64,000 nucleotides of DNA from Eleginops maclovinus (GCF_036324505.1 NC_086352.1:13104501-13168500), one strand, 5' to 3'; positions 29,121 to 63,685 are shown, counted from the first letter of the stretch. Notes: generated by a model from the sequence alone, not told the origin. A program made the numbers and translations.

Positions 29121-29738
29121 TAAAGGTGCCATAGAATGCATCTATCTGGTATTTTAAATTGTTCTCTGATGTCTACAAAGAAAGTATATAACTGGTTGAT
29201 CCAAAAAATGTCCAGATGCGGTTTTACAGGCCCATTCACAACCCTACGATTTGGTCCTAGAATGAAACACGCTGAATTGCCTTATTTGGGGGCTCATTTA
29301 AATAATTATGACGAACTCAGCTCTGATTGGCTGGTTTACAAGGAGCGATCCATGGCTGCCTCAGAGCCCACAGAAGTAAGTGAAGTTCGCGAAACTGTGA
29401 GAGATGAACCTTACATGTTTGAGCCTTTATTGGAGGAGGAAACCGATGAATTTGAAGAACAGCCAGTTGGTCGGGGATTGGAAAGCAACGTTACGGAGTG
29501 GTAGCATTAGTGTTTCCAGTAGCTGGTGTATGCAAATGATGGGGCTGGATTACCGTGTGTGACGTCACACACAGGGATTTTCGTAATTCGCCCGTTTTAC
29601 CGCTGTGATATGGACTGTCGTGATTTGCACGTGAAGGAGGAAACAATGGTGTTCACGGTATGTCAGTTCAATGTACCGAGCTGTCATTATTCCACTATGC
29701 CAAGGTAAATACAGTTTTCCATTCTATGGCATCTTTAA
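29121..29738 (+). mobile_element. DNA transposon with GGTGCCATAGAATG termini, copy A (PIF/Harbinger-like candidate)
   Basis: Terminal inverted repeats TAAAGGTGCCATAGAATG and CATTCTATGGCATCTTTA bound a 618-bp element. It contains a short ORF in good start context (see next entry), a perfect 18-bp palindrome with a CRE core (29555-29572) and an octamer ATGCAAAT at 29530-29537. A truncated relative lies at 37394-37530. Class is inferred from element style and the ORF. Confidence 0.6.
29351..29504 (+). pseudogene. Short transposon-borne ORF, acidic peptide
   Basis: Starts ATG in context GATCCATGG and reads MAASEPTEVSEVRETVRDEP then YMFEPLLEEE before a TAG after 51 codons. The acidic leader followed by YMFEP resembles the N-terminus of P2X7-like proteins carried by some fish DNA transposons. 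It looks like a truncated remnant. Function is unknown. Confidence 0.4.
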
Positions 29739-31886
29739 GCTTCTTCATCAAGGTTATCGAGGGAATAGATTATTATACAAATCTGCTGATTGTTATAACA
29801 TCCCCACAACACTTGATGGATGTGGTGTACGTTATCACACCATGTCAGGAATACACTATGCACCCAGAAAACATGTAGACACGTGGTGGGGTGTAAAGTA
29901 TAGTTGAAAAGTTACATATATGTTTAATTAGTTATTTAATAGCTCTGATGCAGAATCCGGGTTTTGGGAACACATTTTAAGAATGAAAATATTCTCTTTA
30001 AGATAATAGTTTATATTGTCTGGAGGTCTGATAAACTATAACTACACAGCCAGATGTAGCAAGATTTGAAGGTCTTTTGACATTAAAATCAAGTACTGTT
30101 TCTTCATAAATGTTTTGCAGAATTACTTTTGGGTCTTCATTATCCATTTGTACACTGCTGTGAAAGTAATTTACAACCAGATGATATCCAGCATGACTTA
30201 AGACAAGAAAACAAGACAGTGAGTTATGAGTGAAAGAAGAAGAGAATGAATCCGAGGGAAAGACAGCAGCCCATGGTGTGCCATCAGCTTCACCATAATT
30301 ATTATTGTTCAGTGTCTAATACACACTGCAGACACTAACTGCTTAATTATTCAAATCTCATTCTCTTGTTTCATTCACCTACATCAACAGCGTGGGACTT
30401 CCGAAAAAGTTGCTAACCTCATCCTCCAATATCTGTTTCCACGTCATGTTTTGACACACTTTGTAAATTTCCTGCTTTTTTTCAATCTCTATCACCCTGT
30501 GTGAATTCCTCCTCTTTTCTCTCTCCATCATTTCTCTCTGTTTCGTTTTCTCTCACACTCTTCATCCTTTTCTATTTTCTCCTCCATCCTCTCAGTGTTG
30601 CTTGCTCTTCATCTTCCTTACATTGGAGCAGAATTCCCATCGGAATCTTGAACCGCATTTAATCAGCAGCTTTTATGTTTTCCCAGCCTCACAATCCAAC
30701 AGTGCGTGCGAACCCACACAAAGACACACGGCCATATCTCATCCAAGATATGACACTCTCTCTCTCTCTAACTTTCTCACTTAACCTCCATGAAGTCTAA
30801 CGCATTATGCAAAAAACAAACCTGGAAACAAACACAGTATGTGTGTTTTTGTGAGAAATTAAATCCTGCAGTACAGCCGCTGCTGAGATTCCCCTGTCAC
30901 ATAAATGAAAGTAAAATACAAGACTAAGAGTCTACTGCAACGCCAGAAGCTCAGTGAGGCTGTGATGTTCACTGTATAGCTCCTTGTGGGTGTCATAGTA
31001 AGTGGTTTATCCTCAGTAGACTTGGGAAAACATGGGTAATGTAAAAGGGTAGTGTTCAGTCTGTCAGTGGCTGTCACTTGCAATGATACACCCTGAGGTT
31101 GACCTATAATGTTGACATCCAATGTCGTTGACAAATCTGAGCATCATCAAAGATATAAAACACTTAAACCTGTGGTGAAGATGAATGAAAAATCGGAATA
31201 TCCAATTTATTGAGATCATTTAGTGTGTACTTTTTGTTGTTGTTGAACTATCTTTTTGTAACGTTCAAAACAAAACATTGCCACAAAATCAATTGCAAAT
31301 CATGTTTAAGATATTGAAAAACATTAGATGACCTCAGCAGGTCTGAGTGAGAACATCAATGTCATGAAAGTTTATCGGTTGAGTTTAGCTAATTTGCAAC
31401 ACTCATGTCTGATTAAATCGCCATTAGCTCAGCCGCCTGACTGCTTTCAATTAGCAGTCAAACATACTAATAAAAATCGTTGTGATGGGAAACGATGCAC
31501 TCAGACCTTTGTTGGAAAACACCTCAGAGCCATAACATCTGAAAGAGGAGTCAGACATCTAACAGATGACAGAGGTACATTGAAATCCAGGAAAACACAT
31601 CCTTGCATACATACAGATTTGTGGTGTAAAGTCTAGTGAAGGCAGCTGGTGAGTTTTAAGAAAATAAGACCTGAGGGAGGGAATGTTTCTGGGAATACAC
31701 ACACACACACACGGACATAATCACAGATGCTGGGAAGATCATAGACATATGTTAGGGTCCATCTAAACGCAGCAGGGGATGCTAGAAGCAATAAACAGTT
31801 GCTTGTGTCTGTCCTTTTTTGTGCTCGGGTAAACGTGTGTACAGCCAAGGTGTGTATGTGTCTACAAACTATATGGAAAAACAACA

Positions 31887-31940
31887 TATATATATATATT
31901 TATATATATAGTAATATATACAGTATATATACGTATATGT
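31887..31940 (+). repeat. (TA)n-rich segment
   Basis: TATATATATATT and related runs, able to form alternating cruciforms. No gene context. Confidence 0.7.
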
Positions 31941-32415
31941 ATCATGCAACCTCCAGGTTTGAAAGTGAAGCCGAAGCAGTAGTGCCTTTTAACCTACATT
32001 CTTTCTAACAACAAATCCACTGGTTGCAAAAGGTCCGGTTGTATAGAAGTCTATGAGAAAATTACAAAATGTTTTACTTTTTTTTTTAACTAGCTAAACA
32101 TTTTCCTGATGAGTTCATCGCCTCAAAAGCTAGTTTAAAGTCTTCGTTCAATACATCATGATTGTTTTGGACATTTTATTCCCCTTTAGAGTGAAAATAG
32201 ACAAGACAGCAGGAGATGCTTTACGGCATGACTACATTATCACGGGTCACTACCACTGCGACAATAAGCAGCCTCTATCACATCGTTATTCATAATTTCA
32301 TTGTACTTTAAAAACTCTCTTAGCGAAAAGTACATTACAAACAAGCCTGTTTTATGCTAGTAATACCAGCTAACGGGAGCTGGCCTCGCTGGGTCCCGCT
32401 CCTTCCAACCTCTTG
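31935..32415 (+). mobile_element. Dispersed repeat adjacent to smyd3 exon 5
   Basis: The stretch from CATGCAACCTCCAGGTTTGA through TTTAACTAGCTAAACATTTT to CTCATATCAAAATATGGTCA resembles a non-coding repeat common in fish genomes. It stops about 50 bp from the exon 5 donor. Class not determined. Confidence 0.4.
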
Positions 32416-32477
32416 CCTCATATCAAAATATGGTCACTTCTTGATACAAAAAACCAAAAAAAATGCATTTTGCCTAC

Positions 32478-53038
<20,561 letters not shown>

Positions 53039-53130
53039 ATCCGAGTTTCCCTCCACGTGAAGCGAGGCTGTTTACATCCGTAACGTAGAGCACGCAGACG
53101 GTGCGTGATGGCGTCATAAAAATGCGAATC
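53039..53130 (-). promoter_or_regulatory. smyd3: smyd3 5' UTR and proximal promoter region
   Basis: Sequence just upstream of the smyd3 start codon. It contains a CRE-like TGACGCCA (minus strand, about 53109-53116) and CpG-containing sequence in an otherwise AT-rich setting. The transcription start cannot be placed from sequence alone. Confidence 0.4.
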
Positions 53131-53415
53131 TTGTCCTTCCATCAATGCACTTTTTATATTATCATTCATTTAAGTTGCAAAAAATAATAATACTTTTTAA
53201 ACCATGTTAAACAAATGATTAATAATAGCACTGTATGATAATTATCCAAAGGAGGACTATACAGATCCATACTATTTTTTAATGCCATCAATAAAGGTGG
53301 GTTAAGTAAACACCTCTGTGCACATGTATCTCGAAAATAACCATGCTTCATCAACACCTATCTAAAACAAATTCAGCAAGAACTGGACATTAAAATCTTC
53401 ATGTAGGTTATTTCA

Positions 53416-53417
<2 letters not shown>

Positions 53418-53489
<72 letters not shown>

Positions 53490-53518
53490 TATATTTATAT
53501 ATATATATATATATATAA
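53418..53518 (+). repeat. Compound (CA)n-(TA)n microsatellite
   Basis: Thirty-five CA units followed by an alternating TA run to 53518. It is the last dinucleotide array before the tbp-psmc3-psmb1 block. Confidence 0.96.
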
Positions 53519-54639
53519 ACAAACACAAAGGGAGACTGCATTAGTTCTAGCTTAGTGAACTGTAACTGACAACTCAGTGTAGGTATAATAAATTCATTTT
53601 CTTGCTGTACCTATTTTAAATATAATTATTGTATTAATTCCCCTAAGTAAATTTCTGATGTATGTTGTTAATTAATATTGTTAATAAAGACTTATTTTCA
53701 CAACAAATCACCCAAAAAACAGCATCACTTTTTGGAAAATCAGATTTACATGGTGCTCACATCCGCTTAGTAACAAGTCATCTTTAGAAACAATAAAGTA
53801 TAGAAACAATGCCTGTGCATTCCTGGTATTATACCATTTTTAACTATCTCTATATCTCTATCTGGCTCATATTTCAGTTTCTCCATTGAGATACATTGCA
53901 AAGGCTGTATCAATGGTCAGATTTGGGACACAAACAAACTTTACTTCAAAGGGTCATGGCCTGTCTCTCTAGCAGTACTATTTCAAACCCTGGCTCCAAG
54001 GCTGACTAGTCAAGGGCAGCTGGATTTATAAAGATGGGGCTGACTCATTGTCTGAAGTGATCACAAGGACATGAGGAGTGGGTTACACATGCACACAATA
54101 CACACATAGAGGCACACAGAAGTGACATAGTCCCCCTAAATTAGATACTCACAGATGCTACCGACTGCCTCCCTTTATAATGTGCGGTATGTTACTTAAA
54201 ATAAATACAACATAACTTGTGACTTAGATAAAGAAGCCTTTAGCAAGATCATCTTCAACGAAAGATTGATGGGAAATATGGGTCTGTTTATCAACTGTTC
54301 CCACTTTTTACGTTATACATAATTTCAAACCTGTTGAGTAGTGTTAGTCCCTGATCTTACATTTTTTTTAAACTATATGGAAAGTGATATCAAGTTTAAA
54401 GTGTTTATCTTGATTAATTTTTAACTCAATTTGTCAAATTATGATCCTGTATAGAGTATTAGTTCTGAGAAGAAAAAACATTAGGTATCAAACTGCTTAT
54501 TATGGCTAATCTGTATACACATAAAGTGTATTGTACATATAATAACTTAGTGTATTCCTCATGTTTTCCTATCATTTAATGAGAATTGGGAAAGAAATGG
54601 TAAAAAGGTTCCTCTTGATTCTAAAGCAATGATAAACTT

Positions 54640-54822
54640 ACACTGTACCCTTATATTATATTTTCATTTAATATTCCAATTCATTGCAATATTTACTGTC
54701 TGTATATTTGTTATTTTGATTTCTAATTTTTTGCTATGTTAAATATTGTATTGTATTTTGTTGCAGTAACAAAAAAATATCCCAATTTGGGATAAATAAA
54801 GTATTTCTGATTCTGATACACA
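54640..54822 (+). mobile_element. LINE 3' tail fragment
   Basis: TATCCCAATTTGGGATAAAT then AAAGTATTTCTGATTCTGAT is the 3' end of a fish LINE in sense orientation with a short degenerate (TTCTGA) tail. About 130 bp of preceding AT-rich sequence may belong to its UTR. Confidence 0.45.
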
Positions 54823-55024
54823 CTGCTCACTAGATGGAGCCGTTGAACCAGGAGAGGTCAGATCCAGCGAATAGTACTGGCTTGGCTGTCGTGTAGCTAG
54901 TAGTGTGTGCCCAATGACAAAGGGTTACCTAATCCGAGAAAATGCAGATTAGGCAGAAAAACGACCCAAATTAAGATCAATTTAAAATAATGAAATAAAA
55001 AGAAGGCAGACAAACAAGAAAGCC

Positions 55025-56262
55025 GGTATGTACACATTTATTAATGCACAGTGCAGCATATTAACAATTTTGTTATAAACATAATATCATTGAGATGCGG
55101 CAAGAGCTCCTGGTCTCCTGCTAAGCCGCTGCTGAACTCAGAGTCGGAGGGAGGAATTACTTATTACTAAATGTAGTTCAGCATAATTCTCTAACCTCTT
55201 CTGCCCATGCACACGTCAGCTGAGCAAGCGGTACATACAGAGACAAATTCCAATTTCCTTATGCACAAAAATATCTAGGAACATTTTTAAATATACTTTT
55301 AAATGGCCAAACAAATTTAAGAACAGTGCATAAACATGGCAACACAATGAATTGATTATCTGCCATCATATTTTAGTGCTCATGGATGTAAGAGGCAATA
55401 TGTGAATAAAACAGATTTTAAAAAGGAGATGCTGTCTACTTTAGGACCAACAGCCTTTCTTCACATTTCAGTTCTAGCTGATTTCTAAGTACATTTGTAA
55501 CCGACCCCAAGCATCACAAATCTGAAAGAATTAACCAACAACTTGAGGAAAACTTTAGCAGGATAAAAAAAAAGAAAAAGAAAAGAGCATCCTATTATCT
55601 AAGAGCCAAAGCCTTCAGATACGTCTCAAAAGACATGACTTTGCAACCGATGTTGAAATTTAGAGGGATATCTGATTCCAGCAAGTATAAAAATGAGGAA
55701 CAAGCTCAACCAAAATCTGATGATTGCAAAACATAACAAGATGATATCTCATTGACTTGGGATAGACAGAAACCTTCGTAGATACTGTTGAGAGGAATGT
55801 GGGGCAGACAGACCTGAACATGTCTCGATACATTTTGGGAACAATTTATAAAAAGCAACATATAAAAACTATTTAAAAATGGCTTAAAATAAAACAGTCC
55901 TAGCCAGACTGCTTCTCTTCTAACCAGCGCTTTTTACATTTCTTTACAGTCGTATGTACAGTCAGGGATGTGATCCAGACAACAGAGAAAGCCAAAAAAA
56001 AAAAAAGAAGTAAAATATATAGAGGTCTGCGTGTAAGATATGACATCATGACTTGTGATCAAATCACAGCAACAACAAAAAAGTTGACATCCTGTTTTCC
56101 AATCCTTTGAAACACCAGGACCAACACAAAAAAAGGGAAATCACATCCCTGTACAACAGCCGTTACAGCAGTCCACTTGTGAATAACAAAAAAAAAAAAA
56201 AATCTGTCGATAAAAAGTCGGAGTTGGAAGATAAAAAAAGGTAAACGAAGGAGCTGCAGGTT
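55025..56262 (-). other. tbp: tbp 3' UTR with poly(A) signal
   Basis: About 1.2 kb of AT-rich sequence follows the tbp stop and ends at an AATAAA on the minus strand (plus-strand TTTATT at 55037-55042). The long 3' UTR is an inference from this being the first strong signal; A-rich runs near 55570, 56000 and 56190 could mislead 3' end mapping. Confidence 0.55.
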
Positions 56263-56342
56263 CTACGTTGTCTTGCGGAAGCCTTTCAGGATGGGATAGA
56301 TGTTTTCAAACGCTTCGTAGATCTCTGCTCTCACTTTGGCAC
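56263..56342 (-). CDS. tbp: tbp last coding exon
   Basis: Reads [20 protein letters not shown] then FRKTT and a TAG stop at 56263-56265. The acceptor is TTTTGAAG. Confidence 0.96.
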
Positions 56343-59022
56343 CTTCAAAACAAAAACAACACATATATAATTAATAAAACACACGCAACCATAAAGCAAT
56401 CTTTATTCCGATTATCATTCATTGATATTATATGCATTACCCTTTAAAAAATACAAATTGCCCATAAAATAAGGAATTGTAATCGCACATAATTTATAGG
56501 CATCAACAATAGTTTCAGATTTTATACACAGGCCAATTAATCCATCTGTTTCAAACAAGCATTTTTTGCATAGGCGTTGAAATATAAACTAATAAGCAAT
56601 TAGCAGAGAGGAATAGAGAAGTCTTACCTGTGAGCACAACTTTCCCAGAAACAAAGATGAGCAGGACGATTCTGGGTTTGATCATTCTGTAAATCAGTCC
56701 TGGAAACAGCTCCGGTTCATAGCTGAAACAGACAACTTGATTTGAACCTTTCCCTGACTGAAACCTCACAACGCAGCCATCATATACTGGTGCTCTACAA
56801 AAATGCCAAAATCTGTGACCATGTGTTTAGCTGGAAAAATACATTTTAAAAAACCTCGAAATTACCTGCTAAACTGCTGATGGGTAAGCACTAATCCTTC
56901 CAGTCGAATGGGGAACTTCACATCGCAGCTTCCCACCATGTTCTGAATCTTAAAATCCAAGAACTTAGCAGGAAAGCCGAGCTTCTGAACCACACGAGCG
57001 TATTTTCTGGCAGCTAACCTCGACTGCTCCTCACTAGAGAGAAGACAAGTCAATACAAGCTGGATTATAGTCAAAGAACAAAAACATTTTATACAAACAA
57101 AAAAAAAACAGGGCAAGGCTAGCATCCCTAATGGAGAAATCACAAAGTTGAACAGTTTTTTTAACTTCAGCACTGAAAGGTAATTTTCTGACCTCTTGGC
57201 TCCCGTGCAGACCATCTTCCCAGAGCTGAAGATGAGCGCCGTTGTCCTAGGTTCTCGTATTCTCATGATGACTGCAGCAAAACGCTACGAGAAAGGAAGA
57301 GAGACAATTATTAAACATGATGCAGTTGAGTTGAATGTTTAGCATTAATAATATTTTGACCATTCAGTCATCATGCTATTTGTGTATAAGAGATGGCAAG
57401 ATATCCTTAGTAGAGAAGGATCAGGGAATAAGTCACTTCCTGTAGCCATGTAGATTTCCCATAAATGTGACCTCCAAGCACAGGTTAGTGAGCATTGAGA
57501 GAGGACCATTTTTACAACAGACATTTTGTCATCTCATTGCAGGAAAGGCATTATTGTACTGTAACAAGCACCAGGGTCCTGTGAGACTTAGCCTTTCTAG
57601 CAGTTACAGTCAGCCACTTTCTGGGTTTACTGGAATTTCAGAAATTGTACTTAAAAGCCCACAGGTGAACTTGTTGAGCAGCATGGAGCTGATCAGGTGT
57701 GAAATGTTTGTCAGTCTCACCTTTGGGTTGTACTCTGCATTCCTGGCTCTCAGTGCAATGGTCTTCAAGTCCAGTTTACAGCCCAGATTTACAGTAGATA
57801 CTATGTTTCTAAAAGTAGAAGAAATGAAACAAACAAAGGCAAACTGTTTAGTCAAAAGCCCAGAAACAAGGTTAAGTGTAAAATAATGTCAACATAGTTT
57901 TAGTTCAAAATTCTAAAATGTTCCCTTTAGCAATGTTCAAGCAATACTTGAACATGCTAAGGGAACATTTTGTGTATTAGTTGTGATTTTTCGAGTTTGA
58001 TTGCCAAATTGGCATAAACTTTGACCATTATTTTTATTGGATATGAAACCTACTGTAGCTGTGGTACTATTCCGGAGCTCTCTGAAGCGGGTGTTGCCGG
58101 TGTGACGGGGGTCATGGGAGTCAGCGGGGTGTTGTAGAGCGGGGTGTTCCCTGGCAGCGCTGTTGTGGTTGAGCCTGCAACTGCCTGGGAATGGTAAAGC
58201 TGAGGAGTCTGCCCTGACGTCCCAGGAAGGCCTATAAAACAGAGAACACGTTTTATGATCTATAATATAAACCGATGATATACTTCCACTTTGGTTCAGA
58301 CTTTGAAAATAGAAAAATATACCAATTCTAGTGATATGAAATAATGATCGCAACTCATAAGGGTAATTACAGGATGGAGAGGAATATGACAGGAGTGTGT
58401 GTTTACCTGCGTTTGCCTGCTGTGCCTGTTGCTGCTGTAGTTGCCTCTGCTGTTCCTCCAGTATCGACAAACTATTTGTGTTCACGACGGGCTGGGGTGT
58501 CAGGCCTGAGCCATATGGCATCATGGGACTGAAGATTGGCATACCTGGGGTCATGGCACCCTGCACAAGGACAAGACCATAAAGATGAGGTCGGGTTGGA
58601 GAAGAAAATCCACATAACAAGCAAATTATGCTGACAATTGAAAATGCAACAGTTTTTCTAAATGTTGGCTGCCAACTATGTTACCCGTTAAAGGAAGAGC
58701 ACAACTCTTGGTATGAATTAACAGAGTACTTAATTATTTTCAAGTTGCATTCAGATATTTTACACAAGTATGGCAGTACCAGGAATAGTTGAGTCAGGAT
58801 GCAATCATCTGTTTGCATTCTCTGAGCTCATGCATCTAGTAAACTTTGAATCAATATTAAATTGCCATTAAATGTAAATAGATCGCAATTGCAATGCTCA
58901 AGCATCCAAATGGGAAATAAGACCATCATCCAGATGAGAAGAAAAAGTTCATTTTAACCATAAAAAAATACCTGAGGGGAGGCCAGTCCCTGGAAGGGTG
59001 GTATACTGTTGTTCTGGTCCAT
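56263..59022 (-). CDS. tbp: TATA-box binding protein, complete
   Basis: TBP is the DNA-binding subunit of TFIID and is also used by SL1 and TFIIIB; it bends promoter DNA at TATA-like elements. Eight coding exons join in frame to 301 residues: 58972-59022, 58407-58560, 58054-58231, 57721-57808, 57193-57284, 56866-57033, 56628-56722, 56263-56342. The N-terminus ([10 protein letters not shown], then [14 protein letters not shown]) matches vertebrate TBP. The polyglutamine tract is reduced to QQQQAQQ. The saddle-shaped core, about residues 129-301, holds two direct repeats. The four DNA-intercalating phenylalanines are at F159, F176, F250 and F267 (human 197, 214, 288, 305). It ends KGFRKTT. Human TBP has 339 residues; the shortfall lies in the Q-rich N-terminus. 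The gene is divergent from psmc3. Confidence 0.97.
56628..56722 (-). CDS. tbp: tbp coding exon 7
   Basis: Reads [20 protein letters not shown] and [12 protein letters not shown], with intercalating F250 and F267. The donor is GTAAGA and the acceptor TTTCAG. Confidence 0.96.
56866..57033 (-). CDS. tbp: tbp coding exon 6
   Basis: Reads [18 protein letters not shown] through [11 protein letters not shown], the basic helix H2 that contacts TFIIA/NC2 and the start of repeat 2. The donor is GTAATT and the acceptor CTCTCTAG. Confidence 0.96.
57193..57284 (-). CDS. tbp: tbp coding exon 5
   Basis: Reads [19 protein letters not shown] and [11 protein letters not shown], containing intercalating F159 and F176. 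The donor is GTCAGA. Confidence 0.96.
57721..57808 (-). CDS. tbp: tbp coding exon 4 (start of core domain)
   Basis: The first base completes the split Gln codon, then [19 protein letters not shown] and [10 protein letters not shown]. The donor is GTGAGA and the acceptor CTTTTAG. Confidence 0.96.
58054..58231 (-). CDS. tbp: tbp coding exon 3 (Ser/Thr/Pro-rich linker)
   Basis: Reads [15 protein letters not shown] through [10 protein letters not shown] plus two bases of a split Gln codon. It includes the repeated [10 protein letters not shown] motif typical of vertebrate TBP. The acceptor is GTTTTATAG and the donor GTAGGT. Confidence 0.95.
58407..58560 (-). CDS. tbp: tbp coding exon 2 (Q-rich)
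   Basis: Reads [17 protein letters not shown] through [19 protein letters not shown] plus one base. The acceptor is TTGTGCAG and the donor GTAAAC. Confidence 0.95.
58972..59022 (-). CDS. tbp: tbp first coding exon
   Basis: Seventeen codons, [17 protein letters not shown], with ATG at 59020-59022 and donor GTATTT. The same exon extends as 5' UTR to about 59179, where a TTTTTTCAG acceptor is seen. Confidence 0.95.
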
Positions 59023-59179
59023 ATCTGTAGCTCCTCCCGTTAGTTCACTGCCACCGAGAGCAGGAAGTTAGTTTACACCGAAAGTGCAAAGTTGTGCGTC
59101 TGGAGTCTTTTTTACAGAAGAAAAACCACAGTGGACTGGACTGTGCAGAAAAACCCTCTTCTTGTGTCTTCTGTCAGTC
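59023..59179 (-). other. tbp: tbp 5' UTR part of exon 2
   Basis: Lies between the ATG and a pyrimidine-rich TTTTTTCAG acceptor at its upstream edge, consistent with a non-coding first exon upstream as in other vertebrate TBP genes. Confidence 0.6.
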
Positions 59180-60226
59180 CTGAAAAAAATGGTAAAAACA
59201 AAGATTTACTCTGACAAATACCTCAATACTGGCTGTGTTTGAAAGTTACTCAGTACAATTGCTCAAACACTGTATTTATTAAGTGTAATTTTTAAGGTAC
59301 TTCTATTTAATTTCCTGTTACTTAATACTACAATTCAGAGGCAAGTATGGGCTTTTTATTGCCCTACATTTACCTTTAGTACCTTTCAGGATTTTTATTA
59401 AGCTTAATGTTTAAAAAAAGTATATTTTATTAAAGTTTAGGATAAAACGTAAATGATCCCTTGGTGAAATCCTCAAAAACCCGGCAGTAATAATAACATA
59501 AAACTATCTGTCTTCCTTTACCTGATGCAACAACAAAGCAATGAACAGATAAATGCTTTCACAATTACTATTTGAGAATATACCACATACAATACTGGAG
59601 TGGGCCATTGAGCAGAAATGTGTGCTTTTTGTACTTTAAATACAACTTGATGATAATATGTTGGTGTAAGTAACATTTTGAACGCAGGTGTTTAACTTGT
59701 CACAATATTTCCAGTGTGGTGCAATTACTAAGTCTAAAACGTAAGTAATACAGTATTTAGGTGAACGATTTAAAAACCCTTCCACTACTGATTAATGGTC
59801 ATAATTTAACATAAGTGCAATGTTTTGCTAATAACATGAAGTGTGTGCATCCTGCAGCGGTGGCGCGAACACACTCAATGCTTGCTAATCATCACATTTA
59901 GCTTTATCGTTAATTAACGTTACTTAAGCTCGTTCGTTAAAGTCTTAACTCAATGCATCGTGTGGCCTTTGAGTAGCTCATGAGAAAGATACGGGTGACA
60001 AATATGTCTATATGCTAAAAAGTGTTCTAGGAGTGTGTATTGACAGCCTCCAAATGAAACACATCACACTCAGGCTAGCTGAAGTTAGCCGCAGAGCTAG
60101 TGTTAGCATCACTAGCTAATTGTAATCAGAGTGGAACCAGTGAATTAGTGCAATAAGAATAACTGAAAATACGTTTGACATTTGCCCGTGCACCACAGTA
60201 AATTGCCCGGTAACTTACACTCACAC

Positions 60227-61996
<1,770 letters not shown>

Positions 61997-62095
61997 GGAC
62001 ACAGTCTGTGTCTGTTTTTGTGTGAGAGGGTCTTTGATTATTAAAACAGTTGTTGGGTAATCACTTGTTACAGTTGCTGATTAACTTGGGTTAAA

Positions 62096-62105
62096 AATAA
62101 ATAAA
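62096..62105 (+). terminator. psmc3: psmc3 poly(A) signal
   Basis: Two overlapping AATAAA hexamers about 100 bp after the psmc3 stop, followed by GT-rich sequence (about 62115-62130) that suits a downstream element. This implies a short 3' UTR. Confidence 0.7.
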
Positions 62106-62130
62106 ATGTCAATAAGTGTTGTGTTTGTTC

Positions 62131-63270
62131 TTGCTGAGCTGTGATAAGACTGTCTTTTCAGATTAAACATAGGTTTTCAAACGCTTGATATTTTTATTTT
62201 TTTGTTATTTAGAAAAAACTGTAGGCATATTAAAATGGTGCCAGGAAATCCCCCAACATTAGGCGCACCACAAAGTTGTTTGGATAAATGTTGAGGTTTA
62301 TTTATCACTCATGAGTATAGGCAGCCTTATGTTACTGCAGGAAAATGTAAAACTGCACAAAACCAACAAGGCCTCATACTTACGGTCACAGTACTGTTTT
62401 TCACAGTAATACAAAGTAACAGGATGTGACACGATACATTGAATGTTGAGTTTTAATTAGTTTGGAAAACCATTTAGACTTCACAAGGGGATAAATATTT
62501 ACTTGTATACTAATCCACTACTAGTTTTGTTTCCAGTATTGTTTGGATGGAATGTAACCAATAACATTTACCCAGGTACTTCATGTTAGTACAAATTCCT
62601 TTTTAAAACAACTTTAAAATTCTACTTCACAAAGTTACAAACAAGGCTGTGCTAAGCAACTTTTTAAGAGATATGTGGTACTCACGACTGTGACGCTACA
62701 AACATGATCTTATAGAATATTATACGTTGTTTTAAATTACCTAACAGAAAAAGGAAAGTCATCCCACATTTGACAGGGTCTGTCAGTACCTGTACTTTAT
62801 TCTTTTGATTAACTCCCTTAAGTTTTGTATGACTATTTGATAATATTAAGTTCGTACTGAAACAAATGTTTGCTAAAATAACAACCATCTGAGACACTTG
62901 CAGTTTGCTAAACCCAAATCTTTATGTACTTGCATAAATCTTCAGGTGCCTAATGTGTACTCAATTTTATGAAGAACCTGGAAAATGTAAACATGACAGG
63001 TCTCCACTGAAAGAAAGTGGGAGTCTATATCACTCACAAAATTGTAAGTCCACCTGTCCACCTTATGGATCCATCATAGAAATACATCCGAGTGTCAGCA
63101 TCTTTCTGTATAAAAGTATGCTATTGTGACAAAGATGTTTCAGGATCGAGTAGTAATACTTGAATAAGCAGAAAACAATCACATATTTAAGGACAACAGT
63201 CGGCTCCCCGAGATGGTGTGTTCATGTGTGAAGGCCATGCAAAAAAAGACAAGATATCATTTTTCAATTC
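62131..63270. other. psmc3-psmb1 convergent intergenic stretch
   Basis: About 1.1 kb of AT-rich sequence between the 3' ends of psmc3 (plus) and psmb1 (minus). I see no coding, RNA or repeat feature in it. Confidence 0.5.
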
Positions 63271-63276
63271 TTTACA

Positions 63277-63282
63277 TTTATT
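63277..63282 (-). terminator. psmb1: psmb1 poly(A) signal (distal candidate)
   Basis: AATAAA on the minus strand (plus TTTATT), about 400 bp after the stop. A nearer AATAAA at 63599-63604 lies only about 85 bp after the stop and may be the one used. Confidence 0.5.
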
Positions 63283-63598
63283 AAGAATGTAAAAAGAACA
63301 GCAGAGTATGTATCCTTCCAAAACATAATGAAAAACTGAAACATTGGGAAGTGTCTAGGCTGATCCAAGTGATGAGTGTCTTGCTTCTCAAGAACAGGAG
63401 TATTAATCTAGAATCATGTGGCTTATCCACAAATACAAATGATGTAATAATAGAAGAAACTGAAGGGGAAAACTGGATAAAAGTGTCAATTTCAACTGAT
63501 GTTATTTGTCAGTGGATATAAAAAAATGGAAAATGTAGTTGCTCAGATTAAGCCTGACATAAGACGCCAATAGAAGCAGATTCTGAAACAACACTCCT

Positions 63599-63604
63599 TT
63601 TATT
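63599..63604 (-). terminator. psmb1: psmb1 poly(A) signal (proximal candidate)
   Basis: AATAAA on the minus strand shortly after the psmb1 stop codon. If used, the 3' UTR would be about 100 nt, as is common for proteasome subunit genes. Confidence 0.5.
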
Positions 63605-63685
63605 AAGAAACTTGTAAAGAGCCAAAACCAACAGGGAAATGTGGAAAGAGCAGACCAAAGAGCAAAGCAGAGTAAGGAGAACATA

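Larger units (their letters stand above)
53131..55024. other. smyd3-tbp intergenic region
   Basis: About 1.9 kb between the smyd3 5' end and the tbp 3' end. It contains the last (CA)n array with an attached (TA)n run and a LINE-like tail at 54640-54822. I see no gene. Confidence 0.6.
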
